NCBI GenBank assembly: GCA_902552475.1
Contig: CACDJC010000002.1
Location: 36,483 to 100,482 of the forward strand
Origin: an uncultured Pelagibacteraceae bacterium
GTDB lineage: Bacteria; Pseudomonadota; Alphaproteobacteria; Pelagibacterales; Pelagibacteraceae
DNA: 64,000 nucleotides
Reading direction: 5' to 3'
Position 1 is the stretch's first letter, and every line of letters begins with the position of its first letter. Of the stretch, positions 51,536 to 59,977 are shown in pieces. The notes below the pieces were generated by a model. That model saw nothing but the letters and a program-made list of their open reading frames with translations. It ran no database searches and was not told where the DNA came from. A program made the translations under genes and the position numbers.

Positions 51536-53320
51536 TTGAGTAAATACAGAACACATACTTGCGGCGAGTTAAATATTACTCATAAAGGAAATGAAATTAT
51601 ACTTTCTGGATGGATTAATAAAAAAAGAGACCATGGAAATTTATTATTTATAGATTTAAGAGATAATTATGGTCTAACACAGTGTGTAATTGACAAAAGT
51701 AATAAAATCTTCAATGATTTGGAAAAGCTACCATTAGAAACAGTAATAAAAATAGAAGGAACTGTTCTTGAAAGAACAAAAGAAACGATTAATAAAAATA
51801 TTATTACAGGTCAAATAGAAGTTAAAATTAAAAAAATATTTGTTTTAGGTAAAACGAAAGAATTACCATTGCCAGTATTTTCTGATCAAGAATACGCAGA
51901 AGAAATTAGACTAAAATATAGATTTTTAGATTTAAGAAGAAAAAAAATACATCAAAATATAATTTTAAGATCAAAAGTAATTTCATTTATAAGGTTAGAA
52001 ATGCAAAACTTTGGATTTCTAGAATTTCAAACACCTATATTAACTTCTTCTAGCCCAGAAGGAGCTAGAGATTTTTTGGTTCCAAGTAGATTAAATCAAG
52101 GAAAATTTTATGCTTTACCTCAGGCACCTCAACAATTTAAACAATTAATTATGGTTTCAGGATTTGATAAATATTTTCAAATAGCTCCATGTTTTAGAGA
52201 CGAAGATGCAAGAGCCGATAGAAGTCCTGGAGAATTTTATCAATTAGATTTAGAAATGTCTTTTGTAGAGCAAGAAGATGTCTTTAATGTTATTGAAAAA
52301 TTATTTGTAAAGTTATTTAAAAATTTTTCAAAGAAAAAAATTTTAGATGAAAAATTTCCAAGAATTTCATATTCAGATGCAATGCTTAGATATGGATCAG
52401 ATAAACCAGATCTAAGGAATCCATTACAAATTTATGATTTGACAGAAATATTTAAAAGAGAAGATGTAAAATTTGATATTTTTAAAAAACTTGTAAAATC
52501 AGGATCTGTTGTTAGATCTATAATTACAAAAAAAACAAAAGAAAAACCAAGAAGTTTTTTTGATGGAATAGATAATTGGGCTAAAGAGCAAGGCTCATCA
52601 GGCTTAGCTTATTTTAGTTTAGAAAAAAATGATAAAATTCTTGGAAAAGGGCCAGTAGGTAAATTTTTTTCAGAAGAATCTTTAAAAGAAATTATGAAAA
52701 AAACAAATGCAGCAGTAGGGGATACAGTATTTTTGTCTTGTGGAAAAAAAAATGAAGTTGAAAAAATACTAAGTCAAGCAAGAACTAAAATTGCAGAAGA
52801 GTTAAACTTGATTGATAAAAATGTATTTTCATTTTGCTGGATTATAGATTATCCAATGTATGAAATGGATGAACTTTCAAAAAAAATAAAATTTAGTCAT
52901 AATCCTTTTTCTATGCCCCAAGGAGATTTGAATAATATTAATTTTTTGGATCCATTAAATATAAAAGCATATCAATATGATATTGTTTGTAATGGCATCG
53001 AGCTATCATCTGGCGCTATAAGAAATCATATTCCTGAATTAATGTATAAATTATTTGAAATTGCAGGTTATTCTAAGTCAGATGTAGATCAAAAATTTAG
53101 CGGCATGATAAACGCATTAAGTTATGGAGCGCCACCACATGGAGGTATTGCACCTGGAATTGATAGAATAGTGATGCTTTTAGCTGATGAAAAAAATATA
53201 AGAGAGGTTACCATGTTTCCAATGAATCAAAATGCTCAAGATTTAATGATGAATGCCCCTTCGAAAGTTTCTGACGAACAATTAAAAGAGCTAGGTATAA
53301 ATATAAAGAAAAAAAACTAG
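51536..53320 (+). CDS. aspS: Aspartyl-tRNA synthetase, TTG start
   Basis: Class II synthetase of the bacterial type. OB-fold anticodon domain (1 to about 110), CFRDEDARADRSPGEFYQLDLEMSF (motif 2), a bacterial GAD insert (about 280-420), and GGIAPGIDRIVMLL (motif 3). The protein must begin at TTG 51536 (MSKYRTHTCGEL), since no ATG lies near. 594 aa. Whether it also charges tRNA-Asn depends on gatCAB and asnS elsewhere. Confidence 0.95.
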   Translation: MSKYRTHTCGELNITHKGNEIILSGWINKKRDHGNLLFIDLRDNYGLTQCVIDKSNKIFNDLEKLPLETVIKIEGTVLERTKETINKNIITGQIEVKIKKIFVLGKTKELPLPVFSDQEYAEEIRLKYRFLDLRRKKIHQNIILRSKVISFIRLEMQNFGFLEFQTPILTSSSPEGARDFLVPSRLNQGKFYALPQAPQQFKQLIMVSGFDKYFQIAPCFRDEDARADRSPGEFYQLDLEMSFVEQEDVFNVIEKLFVKLFKNFSKKKILDEKFPRISYSDAMLRYGSDKPDLRNPLQIYDLTEIFKREDVKFDIFKKLVKSGSVVRSIITKKTKEKPRSFFDGIDNWAKEQGSSGLAYFSLEKNDKILGKGPVGKFFSEESLKEIMKKTNAAVGDTVFLSCGKKNEVEKILSQARTKIAEELNLIDKNVFSFCWIIDYPMYEMDELSKKIKFSHNPFSMPQGDLNNINFLDPLNIKAYQYDIVCNGIELSSGAIRNHIPELMYKLFEIAGYSKSDVDQKFSGMINALSYGAPPHGGIAPGIDRIVMLLADEKNIREVTMFPMNQNAQDLMMNAPSKVSDEQLKELGINIKKKN

Positions 53321-54157
53321 TTATTTTTTTCCTTTTAAGTTAATTCTTATATCAGATAGATCTACTAATTTTTTTTTATAGTCACTTCTAACAAAACCTT
53401 TGCTAGTAATATCTTTTACAAGTTTTAAAAACTTAGTTTGATCCTCGTCATTTTCTGCACTATCTAGATTTTCATCAGATTTTTCTCCAACACCTATCGA
53501 AGGTGTATGTGCCAAGTCTTCTCTATTAAGATAAGAAATTGCAAGTTCTCTAAATATATAATCCAGTATAGAGGTTGCGCTTAGAATACGATCATTTCCA
53601 AAAACTTTACCCGAAGGTTCAAACTTTGTATCAACGTAAGCATTTACAAACTCGTCAAGAGGAACTCCATACTGCAAACCTAGTGAAATAGCTATTGCAA
53701 AATTGTTCATTAATGCCTTCACTAACTCACCTTCCTTACTTGTATCTATGAATATTTCTCCAATCTTTCCATCTTCATATTCTCCTGTGTGAAGATAAAC
53801 TTTATGATCTCCAATGGAAGCTTTTTGAATATAGCCTTTTCTTCTGTCTGGCATACTAAATCTTTTACCAATATTTTCATGGAGATTTTTTGAAAATTTT
53901 TCATCAATTTTTATATTTGTTTTTAAAGGATTTTTTGAAACTAAACCGTTTGGCGTATCTTCAATTTTTTCAGTCTTTTTATTATCAACTTTTTCAAGAT
54001 TTTTTGTTTTTCTACTGTCTAATTTTACATCCAAGACATCAAATTTGCCATCATCTCTTTTTTCTAGATTTTCAATATTAGCATCATTAATGTCATCTAG
54101 GTAATGACTAACTTTAAAGCTACAAGTATAAAAGGTTTCTACCAAAAATTTTGCCAT
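53321..54157 (-). CDS. Stand-alone C-terminal domain of B12-dependent ribonucleotide reductase (NrdJ)
   Basis: Residues about 100-220 match the C-terminal part of class II Nrd[27 protein letters not shown]..., [62 protein letters not shown]. The catalytic barrel is absent. Residues 1-100 are Lys/Asp-rich and unstructured, apart from the short [15 protein letters not shown] start. 278 aa. It may act as a separate subunit, regulator or relic; the catalytic protein is not in the window. Confidence 0.8.
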   Translation of the reverse strand: MAKFLVETFYTCSFKVSHYLDDINDANIENLEKRDDGKFDVLDVKLDSRKTKNLEKVDNKKTEKIEDTPNGLVSKNPLKTNIKIDEKFSKNLHENIGKRFSMPDRRKGYIQKASIGDHKVYLHTGEYEDGKIGEIFIDTSKEGELVKALMNNFAIAISLGLQYGVPLDEFVNAYVDTKFEPSGKVFGNDRILSATSILDYIFRELAISYLNREDLAHTPSIGVGEKSDENLDSAENDEDQTKFLKLVKDITSKGFVRSDYKKKLVDLSDIRINLKGKK

Positions 54158-54269
54158 TTAATTTCCTTATTAATAAAATTGAATCTTATTAAATAAATGT
54201 ATATACAAAATAAATTTTTAGTCTAATTTAATTTTTACAATTTTGAATTGAAAAAAAACTTAAATTTTT

Positions 54270-54629
54270 ATGTTGACAATATTAAAAGAAATATTCACTT
54301 GGTGGAATCAACAAACCTTAGGTACTAGGATACAAACATTTTTTTTTGGAAAATTTGTTGGTGAAGACCATCTAGGAAATAAATATTATAAAAGTAAATC
54401 TGGTAGAAGATGGGTTATCTATAATGGAGAAATAGAAGCATCAAAAATACCAAATGAATGGTATTCTTGGATGCATTTCACAAACAATAATATAGAAAAC
54501 ACTCATAATATTAAAAAATATAATTGGCAGAAAGAACATTTACCAAACCAAACGGGCACTCAAAACTCATATCATCCAAAAAAAAATAAAAATGCTGTTA
54601 AAAAAAAATACAATAGCTGGCAAAATTAA
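54270..54629 (+). CDS. Complex I accessory subunit NDUFA12 homologue
   Basis: Alphaproteobacterial homologue of the mitochondrial B17.2 subunit. GTRIQTFFFGKFVGEDHLGNKYY, RRWVIYNGEIEASKIPNEWYSWMH are diagnostic. 119 aa with a basic, Asn-rich tail. It overlaps the next gene by 38 bases, in the NDUFA12-DUF2155 order seen in this class. Confidence 0.92.
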   Translation: MLTILKEIFTWWNQQTLGTRIQTFFFGKFVGEDHLGNKYYKSKSGRRWVIYNGEIEASKIPNEWYSWMHFTNNNIENTHNIKKYNWQKEHLPNQTGTQNSYHPKKNKNAVKKKYNSWQN

Positions 54630-54999
54630 AATTTATTTTTTAGTATATATTGTAAGTCAATTTTTAAATTCAAATTTATATTCTGATACAAAAAAAAATA
54701 GTGAAATTTTTGCTGATCTTAACGTTTTGGATAAAGTCAGCTCGAAAAGTTCAAATATAACTTTAAAGATAGGCGAAGAAACAGAATTTCAAAATTTACT
54801 AATAAAAGTTTTAAAATGTTTTAATTCTAAATTTGATGACGAACCTGAGGTTACAGCATATATGCAAGTAAGAGATTTAACAAATAAAGATAAGGATAAA
54901 GTCTTTTTTTTTAATGATTGGACCTTTGCTTCAAGTCCTTCCATAAGACCATTTGATCATCCAGTTTATGATATTTGGCTTAGAAAATGTTACAGTTAA
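54592..54999 (+). CDS. DUF2155 exported protein
   Basis: Signal peptide (about 1-30, IYFLVYIVSQFLNSNLYS) then the DUF2155 domain: ITLKIGEETEFQNLLIKVLKCF, EVTAYMQV, FNDWTFASSPSIRPFDHPVYDIWLRKC. The two conserved cysteines may pair. 135 aa. Starts within NDUFA12 and ends sharing TTAA with accC. Unknown periplasmic role. Confidence 0.88.
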   Translation: MLLKKNTIAGKIKIYFLVYIVSQFLNSNLYSDTKKNSEIFADLNVLDKVSSKSSNITLKIGEETEFQNLLIKVLKCFNSKFDDEPEVTAYMQVRDLTNKDKDKVFFFNDWTFASSPSIRPFDHPVYDIWLRKCYS

Positions 55000-56333
55000 A
55001 TAATTTTTTCATTATCTAACCAACTTACATTAAAATCTGATGAAATAAACTTTTCATGGTTTAAAAGTGTTTTATGAAGTTCAATTGTTGTTTTAATTCC
55101 TTCTATAACAAATTCGTCCAAAGATCTTTTCATTCTTTGTATAGCTTCTGTTCTATTTCTTCCATGGCAAATAAGCTTACAGACCATACTATCATAGTAA
55201 GGTGTTACCTTGTATCCTTGATAAATTGATCCATCAACTCTTGTTCTAAATCCAGATGGTTGGTGACACATAGTTATTTTTCCTGGTGAAGGTTGGAAGT
55301 TTTTACTCGCATCTTCAGCATTAATTCTACATTCTATTGCATGACCTCTTGGTTTTATATCTTCTTGCTTTAGAGCTGTTTCTCCAGTATATGCAATCCA
55401 AATTTGTTCTTTTATGATATCTATTCCAGTTACAACTTCAGTTACGGGGTGTTCAACTTGAACTCTTGTGTTCATTTCTAAAAAAAAGAATTTATTGTCT
55501 TCATATATAAATTCAACTGTTCCAGCCCCTTCATAACCAATTTGACTGACCATTTTTACAGTTTTATCGAATAGTTCTTTTCTTAATTCATTATTCAATA
55601 TAGGACTTGGTGTTTCTTCAATTAGTTTTTGATGTCTTCGTTGAACAGAGCAGTCTCTTTCATGAAGATGAACAGTTCTGTTTTTTCCTGATAAAACTTG
55701 TACTTCTATATGTCTTGGGTTTTGAAAAAATTTCTCTATATAAACTTCATCATTTCCAAAAAATTTCTTTGCTTCTAATTTAGCTGTTAAAAAAAGGTTT
55801 TCAAACTCTTCTTCATTTCTTACAATTTTCATTCCTTTACCACCACCACCGCCTGCTGCCTTTATAAGAATAGGTAAACCAATATTTTTAATTAATTTTT
55901 TTGCTTCTTCTATATCTGAAACTCCACCATCAGAACCTTCAATTACAGGTAAACCATATTTTTTTGCAATTTGTTTAGCTTGAATTTTATCCCCCATCAT
56001 TTTAATTAATTTTGATGATGGTCCTATAAATTTAATTTTATAGTCTTCTAAGATTTTTGCAAATTCAGAATTTTCAGACAAAAAACCATAACCAGGATGA
56101 ACTGCTTCAGCATTTGTTAATTCTATAGCTGACAATATTGATGGAATATTTAAATAACTATTAGTTGGTTGATGTGAACCAATACAAACACTTTCATCGG
56201 CTAATCTAACATGCATGCTATCTCGGTCTACATCAGAGTGAATAGCTACAGTTGATATACCCCATTCTTTACAGGCCCTGATTATTCTAACTGCTATTTC
56301 ACCTCTGTTTGCAATTAAAATTTTTTTAAACAT
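54996..56333 (-). CDS. accC: Acetyl-CoA carboxylase, biotin carboxylase subunit
   Basis: Carboxylates biotin on AccB with ATP and bicarbonate. ILIANRGEIAVRIIRA, HPGYGFLSEN, AAGGGGGKGMKIV ATP-grasp loop, FLEMNTRVQVEHPVTE and the catalytic R in that motif. 445 aa. Shares one base with accB. Confidence 0.96.
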   Translation of the reverse strand: MFKKILIANRGEIAVRIIRACKEWGISTVAIHSDVDRDSMHVRLADESVCIGSHQPTNSYLNIPSILSAIELTNAEAVHPGYGFLSENSEFAKILEDYKIKFIGPSSKLIKMMGDKIQAKQIAKKYGLPVIEGSDGGVSDIEEAKKLIKNIGLPILIKAAGGGGGKGMKIVRNEEEFENLFLTAKLEAKKFFGNDEVYIEKFFQNPRHIEVQVLSGKNRTVHLHERDCSVQRRHQKLIEETPSPILNNELRKELFDKTVKMVSQIGYEGAGTVEFIYEDNKFFFLEMNTRVQVEHPVTEVVTGIDIIKEQIWIAYTGETALKQEDIKPRGHAIECRINAEDASKNFQPSPGKITMCHQPSGFRTRVDGSIYQGYKVTPYYDSMVCKLICHGRNRTEAIQRMKRSLDEFVIEGIKTTIELHKTLLNHEKFISSDFNVSWLDNEKII

Positions 56334-56689
56334 TAATCTAGAACTGCAATTTTTTGATCAAATTCTACTGGCTGTCCATCCTCAACACAGATTTCTTTCA
56401 CAACACCATCTGAGGATGAAGGAACATGATTCATTGTTTTCATTGCTTCAACAATCATTATTGTGTCGCCTTTTTTTATTTTTTTTCCAATTTCTACAAA
56501 TTTTTTTCCACCTGGTTCTGGCGCAAGATAAGCAGTTCCTACAATTGGACTTTTAATAACTGTTCCAGATATTTCAATTTCTTCTTCAGTTGAAGTTTCT
56601 TCATTGCTAATTTCAATTCCTTTTAAAGATTTCTTTAAATCTTCTAGAGCATTTATTAATTTTATTACTATTTTTTTATCAATTTCCAT
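56333..56689 (-). CDS. accB: Acetyl-CoA carboxylase biotin carboxyl carrier protein
   Basis: Biotin attaches to Lys84 in IVEAMKTMNHV. N-terminal helical region, a short acidic linker (NEETSTEEEIE), and the lipoyl-like domain about 42-118. 118 aa, shorter than the E. coli form because the linker is reduced. Overlaps aroQ by 11 bases. Confidence 0.95.
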   Translation of the reverse strand: MEIDKKIVIKLINALEDLKKSLKGIEISNEETSTEEEIEISGTVIKSPIVGTAYLAPEPGGKKFVEIGKKIKKGDTIMIVEAMKTMNHVPSSSDGVVKEICVEDGQPVEFDQKIAVLD

Positions 56690-57122
56690 TTTTTAGTAAT
56701 TCTTGCATTGAATTTATGGCCAAAATATATCCGTTAGTTCCAAGACCAAAAATTCCTCCTGTTGCTACTCCACTAATTAAAGATTTATGTCTAAAGTCTT
56801 CTCTTTTATAAATGTTCGATATATGAAGTTCTATAATAGGTTTTTTATAAATATTTAAAGAATCTCTAATAGCAACAGATGTATGGGTGTATCCGCCAGC
56901 ATTTATAATAATTCCGTCATGGTTATTTCTAGCTTTTTGAATTAAATCAACTATTTCACCCTCTAAATTTGATTGTTTTATTTCTATTTCTAGATTTAGT
57001 TCTTTGGATCTTTTATTACAAATTTCTACTAAATAATTATAATCTTCTTTACCATATTGAGATTGTTCTCTTTCGCCTAATAGATTAAGATTAGGGCCGT
57101 TAATAATTAATATTTTACTCAC
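56679..57122 (-). CDS. aroQ: Type II 3-dehydroquinate dehydratase
   Basis: Third step of the shikimate pathway. LIINGPNLNLLGEREQSQYG, INAGGYTHTSVAIRD and ELHISNIYKREDFRHKS are all characteristic. 147 aa. First gene of the aroQ-accB-accC operon. Confidence 0.96.
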   Translation of the reverse strand: MSKILIINGPNLNLLGEREQSQYGKEDYNYLVEICNKRSKELNLEIEIKQSNLEGEIVDLIQKARNNHDGIIINAGGYTHTSVAIRDSLNIYKKPIIELHISNIYKREDFRHKSLISGVATGGIFGLGTNGYILAINSMQELLKNGN

Positions 57123-57138
57123 AAAAACTTTATATTAT

Positions 57139-57357
57139 ATGAATAATAAAAATAAAATAAAAATTATAGTTAATGGCAAACAAATGACAGTAAAATTAAA
57201 ATATTCACTAAAAAATCTAGCTGATAAGTTAAAATTGCCAATAACAAAGGTAGCTATCGAAATTAATAGGGAAATAATAAATAAAAAAAATATAAAAAAA
57301 ATATTTCTTAAAAATGGCGATAAAATCGAAGTAGTTCATTTTATAGGTGGAGGTTAA
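57139..57357 (+). CDS. thiS: Thiamine biosynthesis sulphur carrier ThiS
   Basis: Ubiquitin-fold carrier whose C-terminal Gly-Gly accepts sulphur; ends EVVHFIGGG. 72 aa. Its TAA overlaps the thiG ATG by one base. Confidence 0.92.
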   Translation: MNNKNKIKIIVNGKQMTVKLKYSLKNLADKLKLPITKVAIEINREIINKKNIKKIFLKNGDKIEVVHFIGGG

Positions 57358-58130
57358 TGAAAAAAGATAATTTTACTGTAGCAAAAAAAAATTTTTTTTC
57401 CAGACTTATTGTAGGTACTGGCAAATACAAAAATATGAAAGAATGCGCAAAGGCAATAAAAATTTCTGGTGCAGAAATAGTAACTGTAGCCGTCAGAAGA
57501 GTTAATATTTCAGATAAATCAAAACCAAGATTAATGGATTTTATTGATCCAAAAAAAACCACATATTTACCAAATACTGCTGGTTGTTTTACTTCTGATG
57601 AGGCTTTAAGAACTTTAAGATTAGCAAGGGAAATTGGTGGATGGACATTAGTTAAATTAGAAGTATTGGGAGATAAAAAAAATTTATTTCCAGACATGAT
57701 TGAAACTTTAAAATCAACTGAAATTCTAACAAAAGAAGGCTTCAACGTTATGGTTTACTGCAATGATGATCCATTAATGGCAAAAAGACTTGAGAATTCA
57801 GGTGCAAGTGCAATTATGCCTTTGGCTGCTCCGATTGGTTCAGGTTTGGGAATACAAAATAAAATTAATATAAAAATTATTAGAAATCAAACAAGACTTC
57901 CACTTATTGTTGATGCTGGAATTGGTCAAGCATCTGATGCAGTAGAAGCTATGGAATTAGGTTGTGATGGAGTTTTAATCAATACGGCAATAGCTAAAGC
58001 AAAAAATCCTTATCAAATGGCTGAAGCAATGAAATATGCTGTAATTTCTGGAAGAAAGTCATATCTATCAGGAAGAATAAAACCTAATTTATTTGGTTCG
58101 GCCTCTACAACTAATAAAGGATTAATCTAA
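57357..58130 (+). CDS. thiG: Thiazole synthase
   Basis: Makes the thiamine thiazole from DXP, ThiS thiocarboxylate and dehydroglycine. [11 protein letters not shown], the imine-forming lysine in LVKLEVLGD, and [21 protein letters not shown] are present. 257 aa. Only thiS and thiG lie here. SAR11 is known to lack thiC and to import pyrimidine precursor, which fits a partial pathway. Confidence 0.96.
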   Translation: MKKDNFTVAKKNFFSRLIVGTGKYKNMKECAKAIKISGAEIVTVAVRRVNISDKSKPRLMDFIDPKKTTYLPNTAGCFTSDEALRTLRLAREIGGWTLVKLEVLGDKKNLFPDMIETLKSTEILTKEGFNVMVYCNDDPLMAKRLENSGASAIMPLAAPIGSGLGIQNKINIKIIRNQTRLPLIVDAGIGQASDAVEAMELGCDGVLINTAIAKAKNPYQMAEAMKYAVISGRKSYLSGRIKPNLFGSASTTNKGLI

Positions 58131-59896
58131 TTTTTTTTTACAAATTTCTTTTTTTTGCTTTTAAATTTTTTCTTTTTAAAAAGAGATTTTTTTTCTTTTT
58201 TAATATTTAATTTTTTGTGTACTTTATCTTTCACCATTTTTTGTAAAGTTTCAAATTTTTCTATTTTTTCTAAAACTTTTTTTGATTTTGATTTAAATTC
58301 AATAATATATTCAAATAAACTTAAATCTTTTCTTGAATTAAAGTTAATTTTTAATTTATTTTTTTTTTGGAAATAGATTAAATCTTCATTAAAGTGATTT
58401 TCAATAAACATTAGTATTTTTTCATTAATATCGATATCAACAATTTTTGCACTATTTTCAAAAGATTTAATTTCAATCAATTTTAAAATTTTTAGTGCAA
58501 ATGACTCATTTGTTAATGTAATTGACCATTTAACATTACTTTCCCTAAGTCTTTGTCTTGACATTTCAAGCAATCCAAAATTACTTATCCTGCCTATTTG
58601 GATTCTTGCTCTATCATTTCTACACCTTTCTTTTAATTTTCTTTCTACTTGTTTTCTATTTCCAAAATTTAACATATCTATAAAATCTATTATTATTAAG
58701 CCTGAAAGATCTCTAATTTTTATTTGTCTTGCTATTTCTTCTGCTGCCTCGAGATTTGTATCTAAAGCAGTACTTTCTACATTTTTTTGCTTTATCGATT
58801 TTCCTGAATTAATATCTATAGAAACAAGAGCTTCTGTTGGGTTGATTACCAAATAACCTCCCGAACTTAGTTTTACTTCGGTCTTAAAGATTTCAAAAAG
58901 TTTTTTTTCTATATTTTCTTTAAAAAAAAGTGGGATTCTTTCTCTATATTTTTTAACTTTTTTTAAATGTCTTGGCATCATTAGCTTAATATAATTTTTA
59001 GTTTTTTGGTATCCTTCATTTCCTTCAACAATAATATTTTGAGTTTCTTCATCGTACATATCTCTAATACTTCTTTTTATAATATCACTTTCTTGATGGA
59101 TGAGAGATGGCGCTATAGAATTTAAGGCATTTTCTTTAATTGAATTCCAAACAGATATTAAATTTTTTAAATCTCCATCAATTTCATTTTTTGTTTTATT
59201 TGATCCTGCTGTTCTTACTATTATTCCCATCTCTTTTGGTATCTCTATTTCATTCAGTATATTTCTTATTTTTTTTCTATCACCAGGATTAAATATTTTT
59301 CTTGATATGCCACCACCTTTTGCAGTATTTGGCATAAGAACAATATATTTTCCAGCAATGCTTATGAAGGTACTTAAAGCAGCCCCTTTAAATCCTCTCT
59401 CGTCTTTAAGCACTTGAACTAATATTACTTGATTTGGTTTTATAACTTCTTGAATTTTATATCTTCTAGAAGGAAATTTTTTTTCATTTTTTTCTTTTTC
59501 AAAATTTTCATCTATTGTTTTTTCCAAAGGATCGCTTAGCTTATTTTCTTCGCCATCTTGTAAAATTTGTTCTTCATTTTTTTCACTTTCCTTAGAAAGC
59601 TCCTCTCTAACTTTCTCTTCTTCTTTTTTTATTTTTTCTAAATCAGTTTGTGGTAATTGGTAATAATCAGATTGAATGTCATTAAAAGATAGAAATCCAT
59701 GCCTTTCTCTTCCAAAATCTACAAATGCAGCTTGAAGAGAAGGTTCAATTCTACTTACTTTTCCAAGATAAATATTATTCTTAATTAGTGTGTTATTTAC
59801 ACTTTCATATTCATAGTCTTCAATATGATTATCTTTTTTAAGAACAACTCTAGTTTCATTAGGATGCGATGCATCGATATATAAATTTTTTGCCAT
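58127..59896 (-). CDS. Ribonuclease E/G family protein
   Basis: Endoribonuclease for rRNA and mRNA processing. S1 domain (about 36-180, [29 protein letters not shown]) split by an acidic insert (about 80-145), catalytic aspartates in SIDINSGKS and IIIDFIDM, then [11 protein letters not shown]. The CPxC zinc-link motif expected right after this is missing. C-terminus is a short basic tail, without a degradosome scaffold. 589 aa. Stop shares bases with thiG. Confidence 0.92.
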   Translation of the reverse strand: MAKNLYIDASHPNETRVVLKKDNHIEDYEYESVNNTLIKNNIYLGKVSRIEPSLQAAFVDFGRERHGFLSFNDIQSDYYQLPQTDLEKIKKEEEKVREELSKESEKNEEQILQDGEENKLSDPLEKTIDENFEKEKNEKKFPSRRYKIQEVIKPNQVILVQVLKDERGFKGAALSTFISIAGKYIVLMPNTAKGGGISRKIFNPGDRKKIRNILNEIEIPKEMGIIVRTAGSNKTKNEIDGDLKNLISVWNSIKENALNSIAPSLIHQESDIIKRSIRDMYDEETQNIIVEGNEGYQKTKNYIKLMMPRHLKKVKKYRERIPLFFKENIEKKLFEIFKTEVKLSSGGYLVINPTEALVSIDINSGKSIKQKNVESTALDTNLEAAEEIARQIKIRDLSGLIIIDFIDMLNFGNRKQVERKLKERCRNDRARIQIGRISNFGLLEMSRQRLRESNVKWSITLTNESFALKILKLIEIKSFENSAKIVDIDINEKILMFIENHFNEDLIYFQKKNKLKINFNSRKDLSLFEYIIEFKSKSKKVLEKIEKFETLQKMVKDKVHKKLNIKKEKKSLFKKKKFKSKKKKFVKKN

Positions 59897-59977
59897 AAAT
59901 TTTGATTTTTTTTCATTATTTTATTTGTAAATTCGGTGCCTTAACAATAACAAATTCATTAGATAATTTAAACTAAA

